A stretch of DNA of 24,807 nt from an uncultured Oscillospiraceae bacterium (GCA_900769835.1 CAAGIE010000097.1:1-24807); one strand, 5' to 3'; counted from the stretch's first letter, positions 6,826 through 16,187 are shown. Program-made: numbers and translations. Notes: generated from the sequence alone by a model not told the origin.

Positions 6826-8987
6826 CAGAATTCCTCAGTGTGGCTCTTTGTCAGAACATTGTCGATATAGACTTCGTACACCACACTGCCCAGGCCCTTC
6901 TGGCTCGGGATCACGATCTCGGTATCTTCCGGCGTAACGGTTTGCTTCAGAACCTCTGCGCCGTCACACTTGACCACCACCTCGCAGTTTTCGGCTACCT
7001 CAATGGGAATGGTCACATCTTTTTCCACCAGGCCCACGGACACTTCCAGCACGATGGGCTGGTTCACATCTGCCTCCTGACGGGCGGGGACAGATTGCTT
7101 GAGCACCTTGCCCTCCGGCTCCGGACTGTTGACCTCCACAATGATAGGCTCTACCTTAAAGCCGGCATCCCACAGGGTGATCAGCGCATCCTCCAGCATA
7201 CGACCCTCCAGAGGAGGCACGACCCCCAGTTCCGGTCCCTGGCTGATGTAGAGCGTTACCTTATCGCCAACTGCCAACTCCGAACCCTTGACGGGATCGG
7301 TGGAAACCACCTGACCTGCAGGGATGGTAGAGTGGTAGATCAGTTCCTCCACCACATCCAGATTCAGGTTCTTCTTTTCCAGCATTTCGATGGCCACGTC
7401 TTTTTCTGTTTCTTCCAAATTTGGCATTGTATTATCCGCAGAGCCAATGCTGACGTGGAGTTTAATGGTCTGACCCTGATTGAGCAATTCGCCGGCGGCG
7501 GGTTCGGTACTGATGACCTTGCCCACGGCCACTTCCGTGCTATTGGTAGGCACTACCTGGACTTTCAACTGGATGCCCAGATCTTCCAGGCGCTGGGTGG
7601 CATCCGCTTCCGTCAAAAGCAGCAGATTCAGCATCGTCTTTTGACGACCGGAACTGATCACCACCACCAGTTTTGCGCCCTTGCCGATCTTCTCGCCGGC
7701 GCCCGGCTCGGTGCGGATCACTTTGCCCTCTTCCACGGTGTCGCTGTACTCATACTCTCGTATCAGTTCAAAGCCCTCGTTGTTTTGAATTTTCTTGTGG
7801 TCTTTTCCGGACCAGTCCGGCACCACCACCAGCGGAACATCATGGCTGGTTTTGCCTGTGGGGTTCGCAAGTCCCAGCCACAGGATAATGGCAATACCGG
7901 ACACCACCAGTAAGCAACAAATGATGATCGCCACAGTGGATATTTTATCGCTCTTTGCCTCTGCCGCGCGACGCTTGGTTGACGCAGATTGAGAGGTGCG
8001 GCGCTGGGGCGGCTTCTGCCCCTGACGCTGACCGCTTACGCGGCTTGCAGTCCGCTCTGCCACGGTGCCTGCAGGCGGGGTGGCGGGCGTCTTGGGCGGG
8101 AACTGGATCAGCGCCTCCAAAGCGGCAGCACTGTAACCGAACAACATGGTGGGATCCTTGCGGAACTCATCCATATCGGTGAGCATTTGAGAAATGGAAT
8201 CGTAACGGTCGTCGATATTATTGGCCATGGCCTTCATAATGATCTGCTCCAGACCGTCGGGGATGGAGGGGTTCAGGGTGCTGGGCATCGGCGCACCACC
8301 CTCGATGTGCTTGATGGCAACACTCACGGGAGAATCGCCGTCATAAGGCGGTCTGCCGGTCATCATTTCGTACATCACCACACCCAGAGAGTACACGTCG
8401 GAGCGGGTATCCACACGGCCGCCCTTTGCCTGCTCGGGGGAGATATAATGCACAGAACCCAGCGCTTCTTTTGTCAGGGTGTTGCCCTGGCTCATCAGGC
8501 GGGCGATACCGAAGTCGGCCACCTTCACAGAGCCGTTTTTCAGCACCATAATATTGTGGGGCTTAATGTCCCGATGGACGATGCCACGGCTATGGGCATG
8601 CTCCAGAGCCTTTGCGATCTGCATAGCAAAATGCAAAGTTTCCTTCCAGTTCAGGATGCCCTTTTTCTCCATATATTGCTTCAGGGAAATGCCGTCGATC
8701 AGTTCCATAACGATGTAGTCCGCCTCCAGAGAAACAGAGGTGGAAACGTCGTACACGGAAACGATATTGGGATGGCTGAACATTGCGACTGCCTGGCTTT
8801 CCGCGTGGAAACGGCGGCGGAAATCCTCATCTTCCAGATAATCGTCCCGCAGGATCTTAATGGCTACCAACCGGTTCAGCCGGTGGCAACGGGCTTTATA
8901 CACAACGGCCATACCGCCGGAACCGATGACCTCCAGGATCTCATAACGGTTATCCAGCAATCTGCCGATATACTTATCATTATCCAT
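6825..8987 (-). CDS. prkC: PASTA-domain Ser/Thr protein kinase PrkC
   Basis: A membrane Hanks-type kinase that senses cell-wall fragments. The cytoplasmic kinase domain (about 15-275) has the glycine loop GSGGMAVVY (22-30), catalytic K44, HRDIKPHN (138-145), DFG (158-160) and the activation-segment end SPEQ (183-186). A low-complexity, basic, Thr/Pro-rich juxtamembrane region (298-347) leads to one transmembrane helix (about 350-372). Outside lie four PASTA repeats by eye (about 385-448, 450-516, 518-585 and 586-652) and a C-terminal beta-rich segment (654-720) in the place of the Ig-like domain of Bacillus PrkC and staphylococcal PknB. ATG 8987 has AAGGAG upstream. It lies 22 bases after its cognate phosphatase and overlaps rsgA by one base. 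All catalytic residues are present, so it should be active. The repeat count is by eye. Confidence 0.96.
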   Translation of the reverse strand: MDNDKYIGRLLDNRYEILEVIGSGGMAVVYKARCHRLNRLVAIKILRDDYLEDEDFRRRFHAESQAVAMFSHPNIVSVYDVSTSVSLEADYIVMELIDGISLKQYMEKKGILNWKETLHFAMQIAKALEHAHSRGIVHRDIKPHNIMVLKNGSVKVADFGIARLMSQGNTLTKEALGSVHYISPEQAKGGRVDTRSDVYSLGVVMYEMMTGRPPYDGDSPVSVAIKHIEGGAPMPSTLNPSIPDGLEQIIMKAMANNIDDRYDSISQMLTDMDEFRKDPTMLFGYSAAALEALIQFPPKTPATPPAGTVAERTASRVSGQRQGQKPPQRRTSQSASTKRRAAEAKSDKISTVAIIICCLLVVSGIAIILWLGLANPTGKTSHDVPLVVVPDWSGKDHKKIQNNEGFELIREYEYSDTVEEGKVIRTEPGAGEKIGKGAKLVVVISSGRQKTMLNLLLLTEADATQRLEDLGIQLKVQVVPTNSTEVAVGKVISTEPAAGELLNQGQTIKLHVSIGSADNTMPNLEETEKDVAIEMLEKKNLNLDVVEELIYHSTIPAGQVVSTDPVKGSELAVGDKVTLYISQGPELGVVPPLEGRMLEDALITLWDAGFKVEPIIVEVNSPEPEGKVLKQSVPARQEADVNQPIVLEVSVGLVEKDVTIPIEVAENCEVVVKCDGAEVLKQTVTPEDTEIVIPSQKGLGSVVYEVYIDNVLTKSHTEEF

Positions 8988-9009
8988 TAGTAGGCTCCTT
9001 TCCGGTTTC

Positions 9010-9741
9010 TCAGACCGCTACCAGCACGCTGGTAACATTGTCCGGAGCGCCTCGTTTTTTCGCGATCTCCAAAAGTCGCTGGCAGCACTCGTCCGGCTCT
9101 CCGCCGTGGGCTACCTCATACAAAAGTTCCTGCTCATCCAGAAGATTGGAAAGGCCATCGGAGCAAAGCAGGATATAACTGCCTTTTTTCAGGGTAATGC
9201 TATTGATATCGCACTCCACAGAAAGTTCTGTGCCGATGGCGCGGGTGATAAAGTTCTTGCCGGGATAGGTCTTTGCCTGCTCCGGAGTCAGTTCGCCCCG
9301 CAGGACCATCATCTGCACCAGAGAATGATCCTTGGTGATCTGGCGGATGCCGTCGGGGGCAATATAGTAGCCGCGGCTATCGCCTACATTCACGAAGGTC
9401 ACGCGCTTGCTTTGCACCAGAGCCGCCACCAGGGTGGTACCCATACCGAAATATTCTTCGGACTGCTGACCCTGATCGTACACGGCGATATTCGCCTGCC
9501 GCGCCGCATTACGGAGCAGGCGCTCCAGTTTTTCGCCTTCCAGATCGCCGTTCCAGTTGCTCTGCACCTCCCGGGTGAATACCTCCACCGCCAGAGTGCT
9601 TGCCACATCGCCGGACTTGGCGCCGCCCATGCCGTCGCACACCACGCACAATGCGGTATGCTTATCCAGCATTTCCATACGGTATGTATCCTGGTTCTGC
9701 GCCCGGACACAGCCCGGGTCGGTCAAACCCCAATATTGCAT
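9010..9741 (-). CDS. stp: PP2C-family Ser/Thr phosphatase (Stp/PrpC)
   Basis: A metal-dependent protein phosphatase that reverses PrkC phosphorylation. The 243 residues are the normal size for the bacterial one-domain form. The metal-binding motifs are intact: NQD (16-18), DGMGG (36-40), GDSRGY (120-125), SDG (194-196) and the terminal APDNVT (232-237). There is no signal peptide or membrane segment, so it acts in the cytoplasm. Its AAGGAG ribosome binding site lies in the final codons of rlmN, and prkC follows after 22 bases. The phosphatase-kinase pair in this order is standard in Firmicutes, so the partnership is well supported. Confidence 0.95.
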   Translation of the reverse strand: MQYWGLTDPGCVRAQNQDTYRMEMLDKHTALCVVCDGMGGAKSGDVASTLAVEVFTREVQSNWNGDLEGEKLERLLRNAARQANIAVYDQGQQSEEYFGMGTTLVAALVQSKRVTFVNVGDSRGYYIAPDGIRQITKDHSLVQMMVLRGELTPEQAKTYPGKNFITRAIGTELSVECDINSITLKKGSYILLCSDGLSNLLDEQELLYEVAHGGEPDECCQRLLEIAKKRGAPDNVTSVLVAV

Positions 9742-9747
9742 GGTGTT

Positions 9748-10779
9748 TCACTCCTTTTCCTTTTCGTATTTTCTCCGCAACTGACCGCAGGACGCGTCGA
9801 TGTCACTGCCTAAGGTGCGGCGCACAGTGGTAGGGATGCCCGCTTCCTCCAGAATGTTCTGGAAAACTTGCACCGCGTTGCGGGTGCTGGGCTTGAGGGG
9901 GCTTTCCTCCACGTGGTTCAGGGGGATCAAATTCAAATGGGCCGGCAGACCCTTTAACTGACGGATCAGCAGTTTTGCCACCTGGGGGGTATCGTTGACC
10001 CCGTTGATCATGGCATATTCAAAGGAGATCCGTCGATTGGTCTTTGCGTAGTACCGCCGGCAGGCGTCCAGAAGTTCCTCCACGGGGTAGGACTTGTTCA
10101 CCGGCATAATGGTGTTGCGGATTTCGTTGCTGGGTGCATGGAGGGACACCGAGAGGGTGATCTGCAGTTTCTTTTCTGCCAGCGCATCGATCTTCGGCAC
10201 CAGACCGCAGGTGGACAGGCTGATATGCCGCATGGAAATGTTCATACCCTCGGGATGATTGACCAGCTCCAGAAAACGCAGGACATTGTCAAAATTATCC
10301 AGCGGTTCGCCAATGCCCATCAGCACGATGTGGGAAATGGGCTGGCCGGAGTCCACCTGGGTGAACAGCACCTGATCCAGCATCTCAAAGGGCTGGAGTT
10401 TACGCACCAGTCCGCCCAGAGTGGAAGCACAGAACGCGCAGCCCATCAGGCAGCCTACCTCGGTGGAAATACACACGGTGTTGCCGTAATGGTAGCGCAT
10501 CAGCACGGTTTCCACGCAGTTGCCGTCGGAAAGGCGCCACAGATACTTAATGGTGCCATCCAGCCGGGACTCCTGCTTGCGGATCACTTCGGGTGCATGG
10601 ATGGGATACTGCTCCGCCAGGACAGAGCGCAGGCTCTGGGGGAGATTTGTCATCTCGTCATAGCTGCGCACACCCTTATGTAACCAGGTGAACACCTGCT
10701 TTGCGCGGAAAGCGGGCTGCCCTAATTCCTTGAGGATGGCGCCGATCTCTTCAATTGTCAGAGATTTCAGATTGATCAT
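9748..10779 (-). CDS. rlmN: Dual-specificity 23S rRNA/tRNA adenine-C2 methyltransferase RlmN
   Basis: A radical SAM enzyme that methylates C2 of A2503 in 23S rRNA and A37 of some tRNAs. The radical SAM cluster cysteines are C110, C114 and C117 (CLMGCAFC). The SAM-binding GIGEPLDN lies at 155-162, and the methyl-carrying cysteine is C331 near the C-terminus (ASCGQL). Length (343) is typical. It has the features of RlmN; resistance-conferring Cfr is a close relative but is normally an isolated acquired gene, and this housekeeping context speaks for RlmN. Its ATG overlaps the rsmB stop by four bases (ATGA), and stp follows after six bases. Confidence 0.95.
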   Translation of the reverse strand: MINLKSLTIEEIGAILKELGQPAFRAKQVFTWLHKGVRSYDEMTNLPQSLRSVLAEQYPIHAPEVIRKQESRLDGTIKYLWRLSDGNCVETVLMRYHYGNTVCISTEVGCLMGCAFCASTLGGLVRKLQPFEMLDQVLFTQVDSGQPISHIVLMGIGEPLDNFDNVLRFLELVNHPEGMNISMRHISLSTCGLVPKIDALAEKKLQITLSVSLHAPSNEIRNTIMPVNKSYPVEELLDACRRYYAKTNRRISFEYAMINGVNDTPQVAKLLIRQLKGLPAHLNLIPLNHVEESPLKPSTRNAVQVFQNILEEAGIPTTVRRTLGSDIDASCGQLRRKYEKEKE

Positions 10780-12089
10780 AACTTTCTCCGCAGACGGCAG
10801 ATGAAGAAGCCGTCTGTGTCATATTCTCCCGGCACAAGGGTCAGCATGCCGGTGGTGTTTTCGGGAAAGACTGCCGGAAGCGGCAGATTTTCCACGGTAA
10901 ATTCCGAATGGTCACGGAGGAATGCTTCCACGACCTCCTCATTCTCCCGCCGCAATAAGGTGCAGGTGGAGTAGAGCAGAACGCCGCCGGGCTTTACATA
11001 GCGGGCCACGTTCCGGAGGATCTGCTTCTGCAGAGCGGGAAGTTCTTGCATTGTGTCGGGGTCTTTATAGCGGATGTCCGGCTTTTTGCGGATGATGCCA
11101 TAGCCGGAGCAAGGCACATCGGCGATCACCGCATCCATGGCATTTTCCCACCGGGGGTTAAATTCTGCGCCGGACTGCACACAGGCGGTGAGATTTTCGA
11201 TCCCAAGACGCTGCGCGCCCTTTTGGATCAGTTCCGCTTTATGGGGATAGATGTCGCAGGAAAGGATCTTGCCGGTGCCGCCCATTGCCATTGCGGCGGC
11301 GAAGCTTTTGCCACCGGGGGCCGCGCAACAATCCAGCACCAGTCCGTTTTGCGGCAGTTGGGCGCAGAGAACGCTGAGTTTTGCGGCGGTATCCTGCACA
11401 TAGAATAAGCCATCCCGGAAAGAGGGCAACAGTTCGATGTTGCCGGTGGAGGTCACAACGAGGCAATCCGGCATCCAGGGGTGCGCCTCGCACTCTGCCC
11501 CCTCAGCGGTGAGCCGGGTCTGCAGATTTTCCGCAGTGGTCTTCAGGGTGTTTACCTGCACTACGGTGGCGGGGGTTTCGTTATTTGCCCGCAGCATCGC
11601 CTCCAGGCGCTTGCGGCCTACATTTTCTTTCAGCAGGTCGATGAGTTTCTGGGGGTGGCTGTATTTTTCTTCATAGCCCTTGGGCTGCGCCAGTTCCTCT
11701 TTGCGGCGCACTGCATTTCGAAGCACCGCATTCACAAGTCCCGGAGCATTTTTCTGCTTTTTGCAATATTTCTTCGCCTGCGCCACGGACTCGTTCACCG
11801 CCGCAGACTGGGGGATCTTATCCATCATATAAAGCTGGTAAAGACCCAGCCGGAGAATGTCGTGCAGGGCGGGATGCAAGTCCTTGAGTTTGCCGGTGAG
11901 CAACTGCTTCAGGTAAAAGTCCAGTGTCAGCCGGTTTTGCAGAACGCCATAGCACAGTCGGGTGGCCAGCGCCGCTTCCCGACGGTCCAGATCGTCCTTT
12001 TGCAGGATCTCCTTGAGCGCACCGTTGGACCAGCCGCCGTCACGACGGCAGGCGATCAGCACGTTCAGAGCGGTTTCTCTTGCTCCCAC
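10776..12089 (-). CDS. rsmB: 16S rRNA (cytosine-967-C5)-methyltransferase RsmB
   Basis: An SAM-dependent methyltransferase that makes m5C967 in 16S rRNA. The N-terminal part (about 1-130) is the NusB-like RNA-binding domain that marks RsmB. The catalytic domain has the SAM loop VLDCCAAPGGKS (251-262), C327 in DVPCSG and the catalytic nucleophile C376 in YSTCT. Total length is 437, normal for the family. The start is GTG at 12089, with GGAGG eight bases upstream inside the last fmt codons; the intergenic gap is only three bases. Its stop overlaps rlmN. The assignment is secure; the exact target base is taken from the family. Confidence 0.95.
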   Translation of the reverse strand: MGARETALNVLIACRRDGGWSNGALKEILQKDDLDRREAALATRLCYGVLQNRLTLDFYLKQLLTGKLKDLHPALHDILRLGLYQLYMMDKIPQSAAVNESVAQAKKYCKKQKNAPGLVNAVLRNAVRRKEELAQPKGYEEKYSHPQKLIDLLKENVGRKRLEAMLRANNETPATVVQVNTLKTTAENLQTRLTAEGAECEAHPWMPDCLVVTSTGNIELLPSFRDGLFYVQDTAAKLSVLCAQLPQNGLVLDCCAAPGGKSFAAAMAMGGTGKILSCDIYPHKAELIQKGAQRLGIENLTACVQSGAEFNPRWENAMDAVIADVPCSGYGIIRKKPDIRYKDPDTMQELPALQKQILRNVARYVKPGGVLLYSTCTLLRRENEEVVEAFLRDHSEFTVENLPLPAVFPENTTGMLTLVPGEYDTDGFFICRLRRKL

Positions 12090-12092
12090 GGC

Positions 12093-13007
12093 TTAACCCT
12101 CCAGCGGGTGGCCACGGAAATAGTCCGGTGCGCTCATACGCTTGCCGCCCTCGGCCTGCAGAACACGGATCTCCACCGCGCCCTCACCGCAGGCGATTTG
12201 CAGACCCGTCTTGGTCAGACCCAGGATCTTACCCGGCTCTGCGCCTGCCACACCGGGGATCACCACGGTGGAATGAATTTTAAAATTGGTGCCGCCGATC
12301 ACGGCAGTAGCCACCGGCCAGGGGTGCAGACCACGCACCTGGTTATGCACCTGGGCGGCGGTCTTATTCCAGTCGATGGGACACATGCTCTTATCCAGCA
12401 TCGGGGCAAAGGTCACTGCCTCCTCGCACTGGCACACGGGGGAAACGGTACCCTCTGCCACCGCATTGAGGGTGTCAAACAGAAGGTCGGCGCCCAGCAC
12501 CGCCAGGCGATCCAGCAGTTCTCCCGCGGTTTCGTTTTCGCCGATGGGAGTCTTGCGGCAACCGATCACATCACCGGCATCCATCTGCCGCACCATAAAC
12601 TGGGCGGACACGCCGGTTTCCTTTTTGCCGTCCAGCACCGCCCACTGATAAGGGGCAGAGCCGCGGTATTCCGGCAGCAGACTTGCGTGGATATTCACAC
12701 AGCCCATAGGGGGAATGTCCAGCACCCGCTGGGGCAAAATGCGGCCATAGGCCACCACCGCCACCACGTCCGGCCGGAGCGCCCGCAGCTGCTCCACGGT
12801 CTCGTCCTCCCGGAAGTTTTCCGGCTGGAACACGGGGATCTCGCGGGCGAGGGCCACTTCCTTCACCGGGGAATATATCATTTTCATTCCCCGTCCCTTA
12901 GGACGGTCCGGCTGGGTATAAACGCCTACCACTTGCACATTTTCTGCCAAAAGTTTTTCCAGGCAGGTTGCCGCAATATCCGGCGTTCCCATAAATACGA
13001 CCCGCAT
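12093..13007 (-). CDS. fmt: Methionyl-tRNA formyltransferase
   Basis: Formylates initiator Met-tRNA using 10-formyl-tetrahydrofolate. The 304 residues start MRVVFMGTPDIAA, the canonical N-terminus, and carry the catalytic triad N105, H107 (VNIHASLLP) and D143 (MDAGDVI). The C-terminal tRNA-binding domain follows from about 205. The reading frame stays open upstream to an ATG at 13052, but that start would overlap def by 29 bases. The ATG at 13007 has GGAGGA six bases upstream and gives the family N-terminus, so it is chosen. The gene follows def after 16 bases, the usual def-fmt pair: one adds the formyl group, the other removes it after translation starts. Confidence 0.96.
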   Translation of the reverse strand: MRVVFMGTPDIAATCLEKLLAENVQVVGVYTQPDRPKGRGMKMIYSPVKEVALAREIPVFQPENFREDETVEQLRALRPDVVAVVAYGRILPQRVLDIPPMGCVNIHASLLPEYRGSAPYQWAVLDGKKETGVSAQFMVRQMDAGDVIGCRKTPIGENETAGELLDRLAVLGADLLFDTLNAVAEGTVSPVCQCEEAVTFAPMLDKSMCPIDWNKTAAQVHNQVRGLHPWPVATAVIGGTNFKIHSTVVIPGVAGAEPGKILGLTKTGLQIACGEGAVEIRVLQAEGGKRMSAPDYFRGHPLEG

Positions 13008-13023
13008 AGATCTTCCTCCAAAA

Positions 13024-13500
13024 TTATTGATACAGTGCTTCCAGTTCTTCATCCGTCAGCAGACGCTCCATCTGCTGGGTGTAGAGAATGCCGTCCAGAT
13101 GATCCAGTTCGTGGCAGAAGCAACGGGCAGTCAGTTCCTCGCCCTCTGCCTCGAACCAGTTGCCGTTGCGATCCTGCGCGCGGACTTTTGCGTACATCGG
13201 ACGCTTCACCAGGCCGTACTTACCGGGGATGCTCAGGCAGCCCTCGGGGCCTTCCTGCTCGCCATCGGTCTCTACCAGACTGGGATTCACCAGTTCCAGA
13301 ATTTCTTCGCCGTTATCCACCAGCACCACCCGACGGAGAATGCCCACCTGAGGTGCGGCAAGACCCACGCCGCCGGAGTCCACCAGCGTTTCTTTCATAT
13401 CGTCCAGAAGCTTGTGGAGTTTTTCATCAAATGCTACCACTTCTCTGCACACTTTATGCAGAGCAGGCTCTTTATCGTTGAGAATCTTTCTCAGTCCCAT
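13024..13500 (-). CDS. def: Peptide deformylase
   Basis: A metalloenzyme that removes the formyl group from nascent proteins. All three motifs are intact: GVGLAAPQ (44-51), EGCLS (86-90, with metal ligand C88) and HELDH (130-134, with ligands H130 and H134 and catalytic E131). At 158 residues it is a compact type I-like enzyme. The ATG at 13500 is preceded by AAGGAGAG. It sits 11 bases downstream of priA and directly upstream of fmt. Nothing in it is unusual. Confidence 0.96.
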   Translation of the reverse strand: MGLRKILNDKEPALHKVCREVVAFDEKLHKLLDDMKETLVDSGGVGLAAPQVGILRRVVLVDNGEEILELVNPSLVETDGEQEGPEGCLSIPGKYGLVKRPMYAKVRAQDRNGNWFEAEGEELTARCFCHELDHLDGILYTQQMERLLTDEELEALYQ

Positions 13501-13511
13501 AATTACTCTCC

Positions 13512-15956
13512 TTAGTCTATTCCGTTTACATCGATGTATGCCGCCACGCCCCGATTATCCCGATCTGTGGCAAACTGCCGCAGCAAATGCCCCAAGAGGG
13601 TACGCAGAGCGTTGGTCATATTGCAACGCAGGGTCAGGCGGTAGCGATAGTGATAATTGATCTTCGGCACCGGACAAGGCGCAGGGCCCAAAACGGTGCA
13701 GGTTTCTGCCTGATAGGCGGGGTTCTTGAGCAGGCTTTGCAGGCTGTCCCGGAATTTGATGGCGCCGTGCAGGACTTTTCCCTCCTCCAGACCGGAGAAG
13801 GTGATCACCGCCACATCTCCGAAAGGCGGGCAATTCTGCACCCGGCGCATCCCGATCTCCAGATCATAAAAGCCGTCGTAATCCTGCTTTGCCGCCAGAC
13901 GGATCACCTGATGCTCCGGCACAAGGGTCTGGATCACGGCTCTGCCGGGCGCATCGCCACGGCCCGCTCTGCCCACCACCTGGGTGAGCATATTGAAGGT
14001 GGTCTCGGCGCCGCGGTAACTGTCTGTATAAAGGCTCAGGTCTGCATCCAGCACACCCACCAGGGTCACATCGGGCAGGTTCAGGCCCTTTGCCACCATC
14101 TGGGTGCCGATCAGGACGGGGATCTTCTGCTGAGAAAATTCCGCCAGGATCTTTTCGTGGGGGTTGGCGGCGCTGACCGTATCCGCATCCATACGGGACA
14201 CGGGGATGTCACCGAACACGCTTTTCAGTTCCTGCTGGACTTTCTGGGTGCCGGTACCCACCGTCTTTAAGGGACCGCCGCATTGGGGACAACGCTGAGG
14301 GACGGGTTGGGAGTGTCCGCAATGATGGCACATCAGCCGTCCGTTGGCGCTGTGGTAAGTAAGCCTTGCGCTGCAGCGGGGGCATTCGGGTGCTTCCCGG
14401 CAATCCACACACACCAGCGCCCGGGCATTGCCACGGCGGTTCAGGAACAAAATGGTTTGCTTGCCGTCCTCGATATTCCGGCCGATGGCATCCTGCAGAG
14501 CATAACTCACAGAAAGATCGTTGCCGTTTTTCAGGTCCTCCCGCATATCCACGATCTCCACCCTGGGAAGGGCTTTTCCGTTATAGCGGTGGGTCAGGGT
14601 GTAGAGGGAGTAGTTTCCGGCCTTTGCCCGGTACATGGTCTCCACCGCAGGGGTGGCAGAACCGAACAGTACCAGCGCTTTTTCTTTATAACCCCGCCAA
14701 CGGGCGATCTGCCGCGCGTCGTATCGGGGAGAATTTTCAGATTGATAGGAATGCTCCTGCTCTTCATCCAGGATCACAAGTCCCAGATTGGGGCAAGGGG
14801 CGAACACCGCCGAACGGGTGCCCACCACCACGCTGGCCTGCCCTTTGCGGATACGGTTCCACTGATCGTACCGTTCGCCCGCTGGCAAACTACTGTGGAG
14901 CACTGCCACCTGATCACCGAAATAGGCCGCCAGCAGACCCAGCAATTGGGGGGTCAGGGCGATCTCCGGCACCAGGAACATACCTTGTTTTCCCTGCTCT
15001 AAGCAGGCTTGCAGGAGTTTAATGTACACTGCGGTTTTGCCCGAGCCGGTCACGCCGTATAAAAGCGCCACACCGGGCTCTTCCCGGGTCATTTGTCCGC
15101 ACAGGCCGTTATAGGCCGCATTTTGCTCATCGTTGAGCACCAGAGGGCCGTCCACCTCAGCAGGAACGATCTCCCGGCAACGCAGTACTGGACGCTCCTC
15201 CAGGGTCACATAGCCTAATTCCGCCAGCCGGCGGACGGTGGCAGGTTTTGCGCCGGTATAGTAGCAAAGTTCCTTGACAGAAGCGCTGCCCACTGCGCAA
15301 AGGGTCTCCAGCACAGATTTCTGCATCAGCGCAGACTTGGGACGGCCGGCGGCATAGGCCAGCGCCTCCGTGTCCGACACGCACAATGTGGCGATCAGTT
15401 CCACCTTGTCATTGGTACGCTGCAGCATATCCCGCTGAGCAGTGATCCACTTCTTCCGCAGAAGATAGTTCACCGCCTTTTCAAAGGCTTCCGCCTCCAT
15501 CAGTTCCTGCATCATACTGCCGTCGGCACTGCCGCCGCAATCCCTCAAAAACTGCAGCAGTTTTTCGGCATCCTTTTGCCGCAGAGCGGTGTCCTGCCAA
15601 CTGCGATCCTCCGTCAGGGCATAGGTATCCCTGGTGCGGAACCACAGACCTGCGGGGAGCATAGCGTGGGCGGCATCATAAAACGTGCAGAAATACCGCT
15701 GGCGCATAAAGGAAGCCAGTTGCAGCATGATGCGGGACAGCACCGGCGTTTCGTCCAGTTTTTGCAGGACGGTTTTCAGATCCTGCTGATCGCCGTCCTC
15801 CACGCTCAGGACGATGCCCTCGCAGACCCGGTTGCCCCTTCCGAAGGGAATGGCCACCCGCATGCCCGGCTCTAAGTGCATACCCTGGGGTATAAAGTAA
15901 GAATAGGACTTGTCAATAGCAAAATTCGCCTTTGACACAGCAATTTTTGCAATCAT
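13512..15956 (-). CDS. priA: Primosomal protein N' (replication restart helicase PriA)
   Basis: A 3'-5' superfamily 2 helicase that reloads the replisome at stalled forks. The 814 residues contain the N-terminal DNA-binding domain, Walker A GVTGSGKT (301-308), motif II LDEEQ (396-400), GSATP (432-436), and an insert with eight zinc-binding cysteines (C516, C519, C525, C528, C543, C546, C556, C559), followed by the second RecA-like domain with QVVGRAGR. Motif II reads DEEQ, not the usual DEEH, and the downstream RYHAR block reads RYDAR; both look like lineage variants in an otherwise intact enzyme. ATG 15956 is preceded by AAGGAGGG. In Bacillus the same position is preceded by coaBC, which is absent here. 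Confidence 0.96.
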   Translation of the reverse strand: MIAKIAVSKANFAIDKSYSYFIPQGMHLEPGMRVAIPFGRGNRVCEGIVLSVEDGDQQDLKTVLQKLDETPVLSRIMLQLASFMRQRYFCTFYDAAHAMLPAGLWFRTRDTYALTEDRSWQDTALRQKDAEKLLQFLRDCGGSADGSMMQELMEAEAFEKAVNYLLRKKWITAQRDMLQRTNDKVELIATLCVSDTEALAYAAGRPKSALMQKSVLETLCAVGSASVKELCYYTGAKPATVRRLAELGYVTLEERPVLRCREIVPAEVDGPLVLNDEQNAAYNGLCGQMTREEPGVALLYGVTGSGKTAVYIKLLQACLEQGKQGMFLVPEIALTPQLLGLLAAYFGDQVAVLHSSLPAGERYDQWNRIRKGQASVVVGTRSAVFAPCPNLGLVILDEEQEHSYQSENSPRYDARQIARWRGYKEKALVLFGSATPAVETMYRAKAGNYSLYTLTHRYNGKALPRVEIVDMREDLKNGNDLSVSYALQDAIGRNIEDGKQTILFLNRRGNARALVCVDCREAPECPRCSARLTYHSANGRLMCHHCGHSQPVPQRCPQCGGPLKTVGTGTQKVQQELKSVFGDIPVSRMDADTVSAANPHEKILAEFSQQKIPVLIGTQMVAKGLNLPDVTLVGVLDADLSLYTDSYRGAETTFNMLTQVVGRAGRGDAPGRAVIQTLVPEHQVIRLAAKQDYDGFYDLEIGMRRVQNCPPFGDVAVITFSGLEEGKVLHGAIKFRDSLQSLLKNPAYQAETCTVLGPAPCPVPKINYHYRYRLTLRCNMTNALRTLLGHLLRQFATDRDNRGVAAYIDVNGID

Positions 15957-15983
15957 ACAGTCCCTCCTTACTCGTGTTTGTGA

Positions 15984-16187
15984 TTATTTGTACTTGTCCT
16001 TAATGCTTGCGGTGAGTTTGCCGTCGGCAACCTCGCGAATGGCGATGGTGACGGGCTTGTCGGTCAGATCCTCCTGCAGGATCTCTGCTTCCTCTGCCAC
16101 CTGTCTTGCGCGCTGGGCAACTACGTTCACCAGCAGATAGCGGCTTTCCATATTCTTCAACAAATCAGCTACGGGGGGGTACAGCAT
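15984..16187 (-). CDS. rpoZ: DNA-directed RNA polymerase omega subunit
   Basis: A 67-residue small subunit that promotes assembly of RNA polymerase by binding the beta-prime C-terminus. Visible family marks are SRYLLVNVVAQRARQ (15-29) and KPVTIAIREVADGKL (44-58). The start ATG at 16187 has GGAGG eight bases upstream. It lies 20 bases downstream of gmk and 27 bases upstream of priA. The gmk-rpoZ pair is common across bacteria, and small size plus context make the call reliable. Confidence 0.93.
   Translation of the reverse strand: MLYPPVADLLKNMESRYLLVNVVAQRARQVAEEAEILQEDLTDKPVTIAIREVADGKLTASIKDKYK

Noticed and set aside
9748..10779. Possibility that rlmN is the antibiotic-resistance gene cfr
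   Set aside because: The gene sits in the conserved rsmB-rlmN-stp-prkC order, with no mobile element, and its composition looks like that of its neighbours.
13008..13052. Upstream ATG start for fmt at 13052
   Set aside because: It would overlap def by 29 bases and add 15 residues absent from the family; ATG 13007 has a strong GGAGGA ribosome binding site.
11481..13481. Long plus-strand open frame (666 codons) opposite rsmB, fmt and def
   Set aside because: Antisense to three genes with complete catalytic motifs; no plausible ribosome binding site or domain; composition typical of a shadow.
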